DNA of 64,000 bases from Collimonas arenae (GTDB lineage Bacteria; Pseudomonadota; Gammaproteobacteria; Burkholderiales; Burkholderiaceae_D): positions 3,666,620 to 3,730,619 of the forward strand of contig NZ_CP013233.1 in assembly GCF_001584165.1 (NCBI RefSeq), in the 5' to 3' direction. Shown piece after piece: positions 1 through 9,034 of this stretch; the first letter of the stretch is position 1, and each line of letters begins with the position of its first letter. Made by a program: the position numbers and the translations under genes. Below the pieces are notes generated by a model that was not told where the DNA came from, ran no database searches, and worked only from the letters and a program-made list of their open reading frames with translations.

Positions 1-1
1 C

Positions 2-937
2 CGCGCCGTGCACCAATTCGTATTCCACGCCGTCAGCCGCGCGCTGGCGCAAACTTCGGCCACCTCTTTTGGCGCGACACCGGCGCCGCTGGCCGCACCC
101 ACCGGCGCCATGCCCTGGATTCGCGGCTCGCAGGAGCACTTGCAGGCGATCTTGCAACCAGCAGCGCAACCGCTACAGCACCAGACTTCATTTGGCCCGC
201 AGTTTGCACCGGCCACGCATGGCGTCGCCCAGACCGCCGCCAACTACGGCGCACTGTTTGCCGATGGCGACCGCACTCCAGGCAATACCAATGGCTATGC
301 CGCGAATACTGCGACAGCAGCTCCCGCCGCCAATCAAACCTTGCCGACCGACGATTTCCCGCTCGGCTTTGCACTGGCGCAACTACACGGCATTTATATC
401 CTGGCGCAAAACACCAAGGGGCTGGTGCTGGTCGACATGCACGCGGCGCATGAACGCATCCTGTACGAACAATTGAAAGGCGCACTGGATGAAGATGCGA
501 TGCAGGTGCAACCGCTGCTGATCCCGGTGACGTTCTTCGCCGATGCCGTCGAAGTCGGCACCGCCGAAGAAAACCGCGAGACCCTGCATGCACTGGGCTT
601 CGACATCGCCGCCATGTCGCCCACTACGCTGGCGGTGCGCTCGGTCCCGGCCCTGCTGAAAAACGCCGATGCGCAAACGCTGGCGCGCGATGTGCTGCGC
701 GACGTGCGCGAATTCGGCGGCTCCCGGGTCCTGGTCGAGCGTCGCAACGAACTGCTCGGCACGCTAGCCTGCCACACTGCCGTGCGCGCCAACCGCAGCC
801 TGACCATCCCGGAAATGAACGCCCTGCTGCGCCAGATGGAAGCCACCGAACGCGCCGACCAGTGCAACCACGGCCGTCCAACCTGGAGCCAGTTGGCTCT
901 GTCCGATTTGGACAAACTCTTTTTGCGCGGACAGTAA
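2..937 (+). CDS. mutL: DNA mismatch repair protein MutL, C-terminal part (5' end outside window)
   Basis: MutL couples mismatch recognition by MutS to strand removal. The reading frame is open from base 2, so the N-terminal GHKL ATPase lies upstream of the window; what remains is the end of the ATPase region ([10 protein letters not shown]), a Pro/Ala-rich linker and the C-terminal dimerisation domain. The domain carries [12 protein letters not shown], which fits the endonuclease pattern DxHA(x)2E(x)4E with Met in place of the usual Gln, plus ACHTAVRA and CNHGRPT. Together these suggest a nicking-competent MutL, as known for Neisseria, unlike E. coli MutL. The stop lies 5 bp before miaA, so the two genes are probably co-transcribed. 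The identity is secure; nuclease activity is inferred from the motifs. Confidence 0.95.
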   Translation, partial: RAVHQFVFHAVSRALAQTSATSFGATPAPLAAPTGAMPWIRGSQEHLQAILQPAAQPLQHQTSFGPQFAPATHGVAQTAANYGALFADGDRTPGNTNGYAANTATAAPAANQTLPTDDFPLGFALAQLHGIYILAQNTKGLVLVDMHAAHERILYEQLKGALDEDAMQVQPLLIPVTFFADAVEVGTAEENRETLHALGFDIAAMSPTTLAVRSVPALLKNADAQTLARDVLRDVREFGGSRVLVERRNELLGTLACHTAVRANRSLTIPEMNALLRQMEATERADQCNHGRPTWSQLALSDLDKLFLRGQ

Positions 938-942
938 GCAGC

Positions 943-1941
943 ATGTCATCCTCTTCTGCATCATCCGCGCGCAAGCCGCTGGTCGTCGCCATCATGGGCC
1001 CGACCGCGTCCGGCAAAACCGCCTCCGCCCTGGAAATCGCACGCCACATTCCCTCCGAAATCATCTCGGTCGATTCGGCCCTGGTGTATCGCGGCATGGA
1101 CATCGGCACCGCCAAGCCCAGCGCCGAGGAACTGGCCGCCGTCCCGCACCACCTGATCGACATCATGGAGCCGACTCAATCCTATTCGGCCATGCAATTC
1201 CGCGACGATGCGCTACGCCTTTTCGCGGAAATCCACGCGCGCGGCAAGCTGGTGCTGATGGTCGGCGGCACCATGCTGTATTTCAAGGCCCTGCGCGACG
1301 GCCTCGACGAACTGCCGCAAGCCGATCCGGCGCTACGCGCCCGGCTCGACGCCGAAGCTGCCCAGATCGGCGTCCCCGGCATGCACGCCAAGCTAGCCCA
1401 GCTCGACCCGGTCACCGCCGCCCGCCTGAAACCCAACGACAGCCAGCGCATCCAGCGCGCGCTGGAAATCATTGAACTCAGCGGCCAGACCATGTCCTCG
1501 CTGCTGACCGACCGCCCCGCCCCCGAACTGCCGTTCGACACGTTGCCGCTGGCTTTGGAACCGTCCGACCGCAGCGTATTGCACCAGCGCATCGCCCAGC
1601 GTTTCGATTTGATGCTAGGTCAACAACATAACGGTCCGGTGGAGGGGGGATTGACGAAGGGTGGCTTAATACAGGAAGTAGAAACCCTGCGCGCCCGCGG
1701 CGACCTGCACCTCGGCTTGCCGTCGATGCGCTGCGTCGGCTATCGCCAGACCTGGGAATACCTGGACGGCCAGTACGGCTACCAGGAGCTACGCGAAAAA
1801 GGCATCGCCGCCACCCGCCAGTTGGCCAAGCGTCAACTGACCTGGCTGCGTTCCATGCCGGAACGCATCGTGATCGACTGCATCGGCAACCATGTCGCCG
1901 AGACCGTCCTGGAGACAGTCAGCAACGCCCTAAAACGATAA
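943..1941 (+). CDS. miaA: tRNA dimethylallyltransferase MiaA
   Basis: MiaA transfers a dimethylallyl group to N6 of A37 in tRNAs reading UNN codons, the step before MiaB (encoded at 29278) adds the methylthio group. The 332-residue protein has the P-loop GPTASGKT at residues 19-26, [16 protein letters not shown] and [11 protein letters not shown] chose ATG 943 because it directly follows mutL; the open frame extends 27 codons further upstream but only inside mutL. Odd point: residues about 226-240 (1617-1665) form a Gly/Gln/Asn-rich segment ([16 protein letters not shown]) with codon use unlike its surroundings, placed where relatives run directly from the conserved RFD..ML segment into EV..LRARGDL. 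It looks like a small in-frame insertion. Confidence 0.96.
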   Translation: MSSSSASSARKPLVVAIMGPTASGKTASALEIARHIPSEIISVDSALVYRGMDIGTAKPSAEELAAVPHHLIDIMEPTQSYSAMQFRDDALRLFAEIHARGKLVLMVGGTMLYFKALRDGLDELPQADPALRARLDAEAAQIGVPGMHAKLAQLDPVTAARLKPNDSQRIQRALEIIELSGQTMSSLLTDRPAPELPFDTLPLALEPSDRSVLHQRIAQRFDLMLGQQHNGPVEGGLTKGGLIQEVETLRARGDLHLGLPSMRCVGYRQTWEYLDGQYGYQELREKGIAATRQLAKRQLTWLRSMPERIVIDCIGNHVAETVLETVSNALKR

Positions 1942-1988
1942 TAACGTCACAATTTTTGCCAAAAATTCGGGGCAAAATCCTGTTTTTC

Positions 1989-2017
1989 TTGACAGCTTTT
2001 AACGAAAACCGCATAAT
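1989..2017 (+). promoter_or_regulatory. Sigma-70 promoter of tRNA-Met
   Basis: A perfect -35 hexamer TTGACA (1989-1994) and a near-perfect -10 CATAAT (2012-2017) are separated by exactly 17 bp. The -10 ends 13 bp before the first base of the tRNA, and the GC-rich stretch just after it fits a stringently controlled stable-RNA promoter. The regulation is inferred; the motif match is direct. Confidence 0.85.
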
Positions 2018-2030
2018 TGCGGGCTTGTTT

Positions 2031-2107
2031 GGTGATATAGCTCAGTTGGTTAGAGCACAGCACTCATAATGCTGGGGTCGGTGGTTCAAGTCCACCTATC
2101 ACCACCA
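2031..2107 (+). tRNA. tRNA-Met (anticodon CAT), elongator type
   Basis: The 77 nt fold as a complete cloverleaf: acceptor GGTGATA/TATCACC, D arm GCTC/GAGC, anticodon stem CAGCA/TGCTG with loop CTCATAA (anticodon CAT), T arm GGTGG/CCACC with TTCAAGT, and an encoded CCA. The T-loop and variable region resemble elongator tRNA-Met rather than initiator. tRNA-Ile2 with a lysidine-modified CAT is the main alternative. The 3' end appears to have served as an integration site for the island that follows. Confidence 0.93.
2088..2100 (+). other. Putative attL core in the tRNA-Met 3' end
   Basis: AAGTCCACCTATC, in the T arm and acceptor stem, recurs at 4836-4848 as AAGTCAACCTATC (12 of 13 identical), just beyond the AT-rich island and before the prpR 3' end. 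tRNA 3' ends are the usual crossover sites of P4-type integrases, and a remnant of one lies just downstream. The repeat is short, so this assignment is tentative. Confidence 0.4.
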
Positions 2108-2202
2108 CGAACACGTTTCAAGAAGTCCAGTAACGTACAGAAACCCGCCTCTAGCCTAGTGCTGATGCGGGTTTTTTGTTTTCTGAACGCTTTAACGCCC
2201 AT

Positions 2203-2238
2203 TTACATCCACTTGTTTGCTCCCGTACTTACATCCAC
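2203..2238 (+). repeat. Direct repeats TTACATCCAC, possible integrase arm sites
   Basis: TTACATCCAC occurs at 2203-2212 and again at 2229-2238, 26 bp apart, between the tRNA and the integrase remnant. Paired short direct repeats next to attL are typical arm-binding sites of tyrosine integrases. The function is inferred from position only. Confidence 0.4.
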
Positions 2239-2257
2239 GTATTACCCCTGAACAGCA

Positions 2258-2473
2258 TGGATGCAAAAAATCTGAAAGCAGCAGGAAATGATCCCGCCCA
2301 AGCTAAACGACTTGAAAAAAATTGCACAGAGCGACTTTCAATGCCAATACCTTTGAGGCTGTGGCACATGAGTGGCATGCAAACATGCGCGATACCTGGC
2401 AGGCTCGCACGACGACCAATATCCTGCACCGGCTGGAAAAGGACGTTTTACGGCCCCTTTACTCTGCCCTAAT
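2258..2473 (+). pseudogene. P4-type tyrosine integrase remnant (frameshifted, truncated both ends)
   Basis: Only part of the core-binding region survives. An Ala/Lys-rich segment starting DAKNLKAAGNDPAQAKRLEK (from 2258) continues in another frame as FNANTFEAVAHEWHANM and then ILHRLEKDVLRPL (2337-2460), the pattern found between the N-terminal domain and the catalytic domain of P4-family integrases. About two frame changes are needed between 2305 and 2340, one in an A7 run. There is no N-terminal domain and no catalytic R..HxxR..Y domain. It sits just after tRNA-Met on the same strand, the usual position for such an integrase, so it marks an old island insertion that can no longer excise by itself. 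Confidence 0.72.
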
Positions 2474-2519
2474 AAACTATCGACAAAAATTTGTTGAAGT
2501 GGGCAAAGAATGGGGGCTT

Positions 2520-4502
2520 CTACTGAATGTTTGGACCTTCAATATCCGTTGAAAGCCCTTTGAACAATATTGATAATTCCTTAGGAATCCAACCAGGAAC
2601 GTCCGGCGCCACATCATTAACAATAGTCCTTAGCAAACTTCCGGTATTTTTGTAATTTCCCAGCAATATCGGAAATACCTGCTTAATTTTATCTTCTAAG
2701 AAATGTCCATTTTCTTCCAACATCGCTTTGGGAAGAGAGAGTTTTTTTCCGTCCAAATATTCACATTCAACGCACTCCCCCTCGAAACCCAAGGCCCGCG
2801 CTGTGGCAGTCGCGAGGGCTTGCATTCGTGCCACATCTCCACCAACCAAGGAAATATACGTCTCTGTCGCCGCAATTTTAAGTTTCTCTCTTGCTATTTT
2901 TATATCCAATTTGGCGATCTTGAGTCCAACCAAGCATGGATCAAAGATACAATTTTCCAAGGAGTATCTACTTCCTTCCGCAAGCACAAAAACACGCCCG
3001 TTCGAGATATTGGTTTTATCCCAATCGATGATGCCAAATGTAGATGTATTACCTGCCTTCTCAAGATGACTCACTAAATTCTTTACAACTGTTGCCCCAC
3101 CATTCTCGTCCGCTACTGACCCAGACTTAGAGGCGCCAGATGCTGCAATAAAATGTAGTGATACTTCCGAATCAAATTGTGGTTTGATAATTTGAAATAA
3201 TTTTTCGTACATTTCCGCGTCAATTCGACTTTCCACAAACACCTGTCGTCGCCCATCAAAACTAATCGAAAGTGTTGGAATACCGTATGTCAAAAGCCGA
3301 ACCGCTTTTTCTTTAGATGATTTTTTTAAGCTGTAACTATTGCGCATAACAAATATAGATTCATCCGGCGCAAGAGCTACAGTGGTCGGAGAGTGAGTTG
3401 CCAGAATGACCTTAATACCTCTCTGAACTACGAGTTCCTCTTTGATCGTTTCAATCAAGTGTCGTGTCATCGTCGGGTGCAAAGGAGCATCTACTTCATC
3501 CAACAAGATTAGTTCAGGGTATTGAATTGCCTGTCGGCTGTCTCTTGCCTGATACAAACATAACGCGAAGGACATCAGAACTTTTTCCCCAGATGAGAGT
3601 TGGCCAAACGGGACCTCTATCCCGTTTGATATTTTCGTGAGAACAGGAGTAAAGTCGTCGTAAACATTAGACTTGGGTTTATTGATTCGGAATGGTAACT
3701 GCGCTCGCTCCAAAACTGCATTGACGAAATCCCATGGTGATTTACCGTATTGGCTTTCGAATTCAAGCTCCGAAAGCGCCTTAGCATCTGATTGCCGATT
3801 CTCCGCCAAATCGAGTTGTTGGAGCTTATTCAAAAGTTGCATATCACGGTATGCGACGAACAATTGCCCTAAGCTTTGTTGAAATACGTTGGCATTTCCC
3901 CATAAATCTATAGCTTCGGTCTGCAGATCCTTTTCGCCAATTAGCGCCAACGGAATATTTTTGAGTTTTGAGAATTTCTGAAGCCCCGGACTAATACCGC
4001 TCACTCGAACATATTCCGATTCGCGTTGACTCATATGTTGCAAAACTTGTTGGCGCGTCGTTTCAACAAATTCTGTTGTGACCCCTAAGTTTCGCGAGAT
4101 TGCATTGATATCCCCAATAAGAACGGAAAGAGGATCAGACAATATAAATTGCGCATTGTTTTTCGACGCTTCGGCCATCAACCCTACTAGAAGTCCATTG
4201 ACCTCATTACGAGCGACTCCCTTTAAATGATTCAACTGTTGTAACGTGGTCTGACGCATCTGGCGCAGAGTAGCGCTTGAGAATGCACCAGTATCTGTAG
4301 GCACCAATGACATAGCATCAAAAAATCTGGCGACTCCGCCATTTTTGGCTACCCCATCAACCGAAATATGTCCAGCTTCAATTGCTCTAAGGAGATGTGT
4401 CTTGCCTGAACCATTGGGTCCGGTCAAAACAACAAAATCAGGAAGTTCGTCCGAAACTAGCGAATATATAGATTGATACGTCTGAGTGAAATTTAAACGC
4501 AT
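2520..4502 (-). CDS. Fused ABC-type ATPase / DUF4435-TOPRIM-like protein; candidate single-gene PARIS-like phage defence
   Basis: The 660-residue protein has an N-terminal ABC/SMC-type ATPase: Walker A GPNGSGKT (28-35), signature LSSGEK (about 300), Walker B LILLDEVDAP (about 330) and switch His in ATHSP (about 367). After residue 415 comes a second domain with VFVESRIDAEMYEKLF, FGIIDWDK (about 490) and RYSLENCIFDP (about 513), resembling the E..D / DxD / Y-[IL]EN pattern of DUF4435 TOPRIM-like nucleases. In PARIS, the ATPase AriA holds the DUF4435 nuclease AriB, and fused versions are known; this architecture, length and island setting fit. OLD-family ATPase-nucleases are the alternative. 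ATG 4502 is preferred over TTG 4511 because AGGAG lies 9 bp before it. The gene is much more AT-rich than its neighbours and has no partner gene. Defence function is inference. Confidence 0.75.
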   Translation of the reverse strand: MRLNFTQTYQSIYSLVSDELPDFVVLTGPNGSGKTHLLRAIEAGHISVDGVAKNGGVARFFDAMSLVPTDTGAFSSATLRQMRQTTLQQLNHLKGVARNEVNGLLVGLMAEASKNNAQFILSDPLSVLIGDINAISRNLGVTTEFVETTRQQVLQHMSQRESEYVRVSGISPGLQKFSKLKNIPLALIGEKDLQTEAIDLWGNANVFQQSLGQLFVAYRDMQLLNKLQQLDLAENRQSDAKALSELEFESQYGKSPWDFVNAVLERAQLPFRINKPKSNVYDDFTPVLTKISNGIEVPFGQLSSGEKVLMSFALCLYQARDSRQAIQYPELILLDEVDAPLHPTMTRHLIETIKEELVVQRGIKVILATHSPTTVALAPDESIFVMRNSYSLKKSSKEKAVRLLTYGIPTLSISFDGRRQVFVESRIDAEMYEKLFQIIKPQFDSEVSLHFIAASGASKSGSVADENGGATVVKNLVSHLEKAGNTSTFGIIDWDKTNISNGRVFVLAEGSRYSLENCIFDPCLVGLKIAKLDIKIAREKLKIAATETYISLVGGDVARMQALATATARALGFEGECVECEYLDGKKLSLPKAMLEENGHFLEDKIKQVFPILLGNYKNTGSLLRTIVNDVAPDVPGWIPKELSILFKGLSTDIEGPNIQ

Positions 4503-4863
4503 GAAATCCAACTCCTAGCAAGTAAGTGGGTGAATGCTTCGATTCAATGTGTAGGAATTGAACAGAGAACATGCCGTGCAAATTTGGATGATTCAATTGC
4601 AATCCGACATGATCATAAAGCGTCATTTATACTTCGGTTGGAAATTTGCAAATAAATTTCCCCGAAACAAAATGCGCCTAAACCAAGCTCGGTCTATGCC
4701 CAAGTGTTGGCGAATAAGAGGTAATTGGAGATCAACTGCTGTGAGCAAGGAATTTTTTTGCATCCATGTTTTAATCCATGAACAACAAAAATAGATTAGA
4801 CGCCAAGCATTTATATGACTCTACACAGACTATTAAAGTCAACCTATCGCAAATTGCTCCCAC
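4503..4863. other. AT-rich island end, no gene seen
   Basis: This 361 bp stretch holds the leader of the ATPase gene (AGGAG ribosome site at 4512-4516, minus strand) and otherwise only short unsupported frames. It contains the degenerate attR-like copy of the tRNA-Met 3' end at 4836-4848. GC content returns to the chromosomal level at the prpR 3' end. Confidence 0.5.
4836..4848 (+). other. Putative attR core (degenerate tRNA-Met 3' end)
   Basis: AAGTCAACCTATC matches 12 of 13 bases of tRNA-Met 2088-2100, in the same orientation, and lies exactly at the AT-rich/GC-rich boundary. It would delimit an island of about 2.7 kb. The match is short and could be chance. Confidence 0.35.
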
Positions 4864-6528
4864 TCATAGACTCTTGATCTTACGCCAAAGCGTAGTACGA
4901 CTAATACCAAGGTATTTAGCAGCCGCCTCCCGGTTTCCATTAAAACGCGCCAACACTTGCGCAATGCTTTCAGCGTCCTCTGGCGTGGCGCTTGACGCAA
5001 TCGGCCCGCTTGCCAATGCAGGCGACAATGCCCGCGGAGCAAACTCCGGCGCAACGCTGATAATGAAAGCCGGCGACAGCGCCTGCAACGGCTCAGCTGC
5101 CAAAAACAACGCCAGCCTTTCCATCAGGTTACGCACCTCACGCGCATTGCCAGGCCAAGCATACGCGCCGAGCAAGGGTGCGCAGGCGATGAGTTCGGCG
5201 TGCAGGTTGGGATGCGGTCTGGCACCGAGCGCGGCCAGCGCTTTTTTCAAACACCATTCAGCCAGAACGATCAGATCTTCCGGACGTTCGCGCAGCGGCG
5301 CCAGTGTCAGGCGCAATACGGCGAGGCGATAGAACAGATCGGCGCGGAAGCGGCCTTCGCGTACGCGTTGCTCCAGGTCGCAGTGGGTGGCGCTGATGAT
5401 ACGGACATCGACCGGGATCGGCCGGGTGCCGCCGACTCTTACCACTTCGCGTTCTTCCAGCACCCGTAGCAAACGGGTTTGCAGCGGCAGCGGCATTTCA
5501 CCGATTTCATCCAGGAACAGTGTGCCGCGATGGGCGGCTTCGAACAGGCCGGCATGGCCGCCGCGACGTGAGCCGGTGAATGCCCCCTCTTCATAACCGA
5601 ATAATTCCGACTCCAACAGCGACTCCGCAATCGCGCCGCAATTGACAGCGACAAACGGCTTGTTGCCGGCTAGTGCGCGCGGGTTTTCGCGGTGGATGGC
5701 CTGGGCGACGAGTTCCTTGCCAGTGCCGGTTTCGCCTTGAATCAATACCGTGGCTTGCGATTTCGCATACAGCACGATCGACTGGCGCAGGGTTTCCATC
5801 ATCGGCGAATCGCCGCGCAAATCGTTGAGGCCGTGCTTGGCGCGCAGCGTGTCGGCCACCGGCGCATTGCGACCGTGGCCTTGACTACGGCTCGATTCCA
5901 GCTGCGTCAGCAGTGCGATTTCCAGCGCGTCATCGAAGGCCTGGCGGATCGATGTGGCGGAATAGACGAAGACCGCAGCCAGACCGGCCTCTTCGGCCAG
6001 ATCAGTGATCAGGCCGGCGCCGACAATCGCCTTGACGCCGCTGGCCTTGAGCTCATTGATCTGTGCACGCGCATCTTCTTCGGTGGCGTAGTCGCGTTGC
6101 TGGATGTTGAAGCCGAAGGCGTTCTGGAATTCCTTGAGCACCGGCATCGTCGACTGGTAAGTGATGATGCCGATGTCGGGCGTGATCTGGCGCGCGCGCG
6201 CCAAGGCCTGCAGTACGTCGAAACCACTGGCCTTGGCGATCACGACCGGCACCGACAACCGGCTCTTCAGATAGGCGCCGTTGGAACCGGCGGCGATCAC
6301 GGCGTCGCAGCGTTCGGTTTCCATCCGCTCACGGATGTAGCGCGCGGCTTCGTCGAAGCCGAGATGAATGGGTTCGATGCTCGCGCGGTCGTCGTATTCC
6401 AGCGTGATGTCGCGGAACAGGTCTGACAAGCGCGAGACCGAAACGGTCCAGATCACCGGCTTTTGGCTGGCGTTGGCGGGATCGTGGGCATCGCCGAGCT
6501 TACGGCGGGGAGGAAGTGGATGTTGCAT
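4864..6528 (-). CDS. prpR: Propionate catabolism sigma-54-dependent activator PrpR
   Basis: PrpR senses 2-methylcitrate and activates the divergent prp genes together with sigma-54 RNA polymerase. The 554-residue protein has an N-terminal PrpR sensor domain (about 25-215), a sigma-54 AAA+ domain with [23 protein letters not shown] (the GAFTG loop that touches sigma-54) and [10 protein letters not shown], and a C-terminal Fis-type helix-turn-helix ([17 protein letters not shown]). It is transcribed away from prpB, and its start codon overlaps the first candidate operator half site (6527-6533), which suggests autoregulation. Family and context agree fully. Confidence 0.95.
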   Translation of the reverse strand: MQHPLPPRRKLGDAHDPANASQKPVIWTVSVSRLSDLFRDITLEYDDRASIEPIHLGFDEAARYIRERMETERCDAVIAAGSNGAYLKSRLSVPVVIAKASGFDVLQALARARQITPDIGIITYQSTMPVLKEFQNAFGFNIQQRDYATEEDARAQINELKASGVKAIVGAGLITDLAEEAGLAAVFVYSATSIRQAFDDALEIALLTQLESSRSQGHGRNAPVADTLRAKHGLNDLRGDSPMMETLRQSIVLYAKSQATVLIQGETGTGKELVAQAIHRENPRALAGNKPFVAVNCGAIAESLLESELFGYEEGAFTGSRRGGHAGLFEAAHRGTLFLDEIGEMPLPLQTRLLRVLEEREVVRVGGTRPIPVDVRIISATHCDLEQRVREGRFRADLFYRLAVLRLTLAPLRERPEDLIVLAEWCLKKALAALGARPHPNLHAELIACAPLLGAYAWPGNAREVRNLMERLALFLAAEPLQALSPAFIISVAPEFAPRALSPALASGPIASSATPEDAESIAQVLARFNGNREAAAKYLGISRTTLWRKIKSL

Positions 6529-6588
6529 GTTTCAAATATGTGGAACATCAATGTTTCAATACACGTAAATGTAACATCGAATGAAACA
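6527..6588. promoter_or_regulatory. Cluster of PrpR-like operator half sites
   Basis: ATGTTTC occurs at 6527-6533 and 6551-6557, and inverted partners GGAACAT (6542-6548), GTAACAT (6571-6577) and GAAACA (6583-6588) follow. They form two imperfect inverted repeats plus an extra half site. They lie about 120-180 bp upstream of the sigma-54 promoter, the normal distance for an enhancer-bound activator, and overlap the prpR start. Binding by PrpR is inferred from location. Confidence 0.6.
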
Positions 6589-6708
6589 AATCAATTGCTC
6601 AATTTGGCATCAGATGGATTTTACCCTCAACAAAAAATCGTCATAAGCCATTGATTTAATGAAACTATTCAAATACCTGGCACGTTCCCCTGTGAGTCGT
6701 TACTTGCG

Positions 6709-6725
6709 TGGCATGGCGATTGCTT
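6709..6725 (+). promoter_or_regulatory. Sigma-54 (-24/-12) promoter of the prpB operon
   Basis: TGGCATGGCGATTGCTT places GG (6710-6711) and GC (6722-6723) exactly 10 bp apart, matching the TGGCAC-N5-TTGC consensus. Transcription should start near 6735, about 55 bp before the prpB ATG. It lies inside the frame upstream of prpB and so also argues for the later prpB start. A sigma-54-dependent activator gene is divergently adjacent. Confidence 0.85.
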
Positions 6726-6790
6726 TATCGCAGGAAGATCCATCGTGCAGACATCTGCATGAAACAACCAGCCATTCATCAGGAGAACAC

Positions 6791-7678
6791 ATGAGTCAGC
6801 ATTCCGCAGGCGCCGCCTTCCGCAAGGCGGTACAGGAAGAATCCCCGCTACAGGTGATCGGCGCGATCAACGCCAATCACGCCTTGCTGGCCAAGCGTGC
6901 CGGTTACAAAGCCATTTACTTGTCCGGCGGCGGTGTCGCGGCCGGTTCGCTGGGCTTGCCTGACCTTGGCATTTCCAATCTGGACGATGTGCTGACCGAT
7001 GTGCGCCGCATCACCGATGTCTGCGATCTGCCTTTGCTGGTCGATGTGGATACCGGCTTCGGCGCCAGCGCCTTCAACGTGGCGCGCACCGTCAAATCGA
7101 TGATCAAGTTCGGCGCGGCAGCGATCCATATCGAAGACCAGGTCGGCGCCAAGCGTTGCGGCCATCGTCCGAACAAGGAAATCGTCAGCAAGCAGGAAAT
7201 GGTTGACCGCATCAAGGCCGCCGTCGATGCCCGCACCGACGACAACTTCGTCATCATGGCGCGCACCGATGCGCTGGCAGTGGAAGGGCTGGAATCGGCG
7301 CTGGATCGCGCGATTGCCTGCGTTGAAGCCGGCGCCGACATGATTTTCCCGGAAGCGATAACCGAGCTGGCGATGTACAAGCAATTTGCCGCCGCGGTCA
7401 AGGTACCGGTGCTGGCCAACATCACTGAATTCGGCTCGACGCCATTGTTTACTGTGGACGAACTGAAATCGGCCGATGTCGGCCTGGTGCTGTATCCGTT
7501 GTCAGCGTTCCGCGCCATGAACAAGGCGGCAGAAAACGTCTACGCCGCAATCCGTCGCGACGGCACGCAAAAGAATGTGATCGACACCATGCAGACCCGC
7601 ATGGAATTGTATGACCGGATCAATTATCACGATTTCGAGCGGCATCTGGATGCCCTGTTTGCCGCACAAAAGAAATAA
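6791..7678 (+). CDS. prpB: 2-methylisocitrate lyase PrpB
   Basis: PrpB cleaves 2-methylisocitrate to pyruvate and succinate, the last step of the methylcitrate cycle. The 295-residue protein is of normal length and shows [23 protein letters not shown] (metal-binding region), the catalytic KRCGHRPNK loop (Cys near residue 123) and [11 protein letters not shown] chose ATG 6791, which follows AGGAG at 6781-6785. The frame is open 44 codons further upstream, but that part contains the sigma-54 promoter. It is the first gene of prpB-prpC-acnD-prpF. Confidence 0.96.
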   Translation: MSQHSAGAAFRKAVQEESPLQVIGAINANHALLAKRAGYKAIYLSGGGVAAGSLGLPDLGISNLDDVLTDVRRITDVCDLPLLVDVDTGFGASAFNVARTVKSMIKFGAAAIHIEDQVGAKRCGHRPNKEIVSKQEMVDRIKAAVDARTDDNFVIMARTDALAVEGLESALDRAIACVEAGADMIFPEAITELAMYKQFAAAVKVPVLANITEFGSTPLFTVDELKSADVGLVLYPLSAFRAMNKAAENVYAAIRRDGTQKNVIDTMQTRMELYDRINYHDFERHLDALFAAQKK

Positions 7679-7727
7679 CGCCCCGATTTCAAGACACCCC
7701 GATTCCCTTCCGTCAGGAGACTAAAAA

Positions 7728-8891
7728 ATGAGTGAAGCACAAGCAACTGCGCAGTCGACCCCCTTTAAGCCAAAAAAATCCGTCGTGCTGTCTGGCGTCA
7801 CCGCTGGCAATACTGCGCTGTGTTCCGTCGGTAAAACCGGCAACGACCTGCACTACCGTGGCTATGACATCCTGGATATCGCTGACACCTGCGAGTTCGA
7901 AGAAATCGCCTATCTTCTGGTGCATGGCAAGTTGCCGACTGCTGCCGAACTCAAGGGTTACAAGACCAAACTGAAATCCCTGCGCGGCCTGCCGGCCAGC
8001 GTCAAGGCGGCGCTGGAAGCGTTGCCTGCCGCCTCGCATCCGATGGACGTGATGCGCACCGGCGTGTCGGTGCTGGGCTGCACGCTGCCCGAGAAAGAAG
8101 ACCACAATGCACCAGGCGCACGCGACATCGCCGACCGCCTGATGGCTTCGTTCGGCTCGATGCTGCTGTACTGGTATCACTTCAGCCACAATGGCAAGCG
8201 CATCGAAGTTGAAACCGACGACGAATCCATCGGCGGCCATTTCCTGCACCTGTTGCACGGCAAGAAACCGTCGGCCTCGTGGGAAAAGGCGATGCACGTG
8301 TCGCTGATCCTGTATGCGGAACACGAGTTCAATGCCTCCACGTTCACCAGCCGCGTGATTGCCGGCACCGGTTCCGATTTCTACTCTGCCATCACTGGCG
8401 CCATCGGCGCACTGCGCGGCCCGAAGCATGGCGGCGCGAATGAAGTCGCACTGGAAATCCAGAAACGTTACGACAATCCGGATGAAGCGGAAGCCGATAT
8501 CCGCAGCCGCGTAGAGAACAAGGAAGTGGTGATCGGCTTCGGCCATCCGGTGTACACCGTCTCCGATCCGCGCAACAAGGTCATCAAGGAAGTGGCCCGC
8601 AAGTTGTCGGTGGAAGCCGGATCGACAGCGATGTTCGACATCGCCGAGCGTCTGGAAAGCGTGATGTGGGAAGTCAAGAAAATGTTCCCGAACCTGGACT
8701 GGTTCTCGGCTGTTTCGTACCACATGATGGGTGTGCCGACCGCGATGTTTACCCCGCTGTTCGTGATTTCCCGCACCTCTGGCTGGGCCGCACACGTGAT
8801 CGAACAACGTATCGACAACAAGATCATTCGTCCATCGGCCAATTATGTCGGCCCGGACAATCTGGAGTTTGTGCCGATCGCTAAACGTTGA
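7728..8891 (+). CDS. prpC: 2-methylcitrate synthase PrpC
   Basis: PrpC condenses propionyl-CoA with oxaloacetate to 2-methylcitrate. The 387-residue protein has the citrate-synthase fold signatures: LLVHGKLP near the N terminus, [13 protein letters not shown] with an active-site His, [12 protein letters not shown] with the second His, and the C-terminal RPSANYVGP. It is shorter than TCA-cycle citrate synthases, as expected for the methylcitrate class. Ribosome site CAGGAG lies about 7 bp before ATG 7728. It lies 50 bp after prpB in the same transcription unit. Confidence 0.95.
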   Translation: MSEAQATAQSTPFKPKKSVVLSGVTAGNTALCSVGKTGNDLHYRGYDILDIADTCEFEEIAYLLVHGKLPTAAELKGYKTKLKSLRGLPASVKAALEALPAASHPMDVMRTGVSVLGCTLPEKEDHNAPGARDIADRLMASFGSMLLYWYHFSHNGKRIEVETDDESIGGHFLHLLHGKKPSASWEKAMHVSLILYAEHEFNASTFTSRVIAGTGSDFYSAITGAIGALRGPKHGGANEVALEIQKRYDNPDEAEADIRSRVENKEVVIGFGHPVYTVSDPRNKVIKEVARKLSVEAGSTAMFDIAERLESVMWEVKKMFPNLDWFSAVSYHMMGVPTAMFTPLFVISRTSGWAAHVIEQRIDNKIIRPSANYVGPDNLEFVPIAKR

Positions 8892-8915
8892 TCATTTAAG
8901 GCAATTTCTAAAAAC

Positions 8916-8989
8916 GCCGTCATCCCCGCGAACGCGGGGATCCAGGTTACGAGTGCAAAATGGATTCCCGCGTTCGCGGGAATGACGGC
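8916..8989. repeat. dRS3-like inverted repeat pair
   Basis: Two 29 bp units, 8916-8944 and 8961-8989, are imperfect reverse complements of each other. Each is itself a palindrome of the form TCATnCCCGCG-n-CGCGGGnATCCA. The second contains ATTCCC-N8-GGGAAT, the Neisseria dRS3 definition. It sits between prpC and acnD and may act as an attenuating hairpin within the operon. Related copies are at 41022-41050 and 56879-56956. Confidence 0.8.
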
Positions 8990-9034
8990 ATCTGTTTTTT
9001 TGTCTCGAGCTTTACCTTCTTCTCTGACTGAGCC

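Noticed and set aside
4778..5332. 184-codon plus-strand frame opposite the prpR 3' end
   Set aside because: It covers the conserved AAA+ and helix-turn-helix part of prpR in reverse and begins in the AT-rich gap without a ribosome site.
7713..8807. 364-codon frame antisense to prpC
   Set aside because: The sense strand encodes an intact citrate-synthase family enzyme; the antisense product is low-complexity His/Arg/Val-rich sequence.
8916..8989. CRISPR-like repeat units
   Set aside because: There are only two opposed palindromic units, with no regular spacers, and no cas genes in the window.
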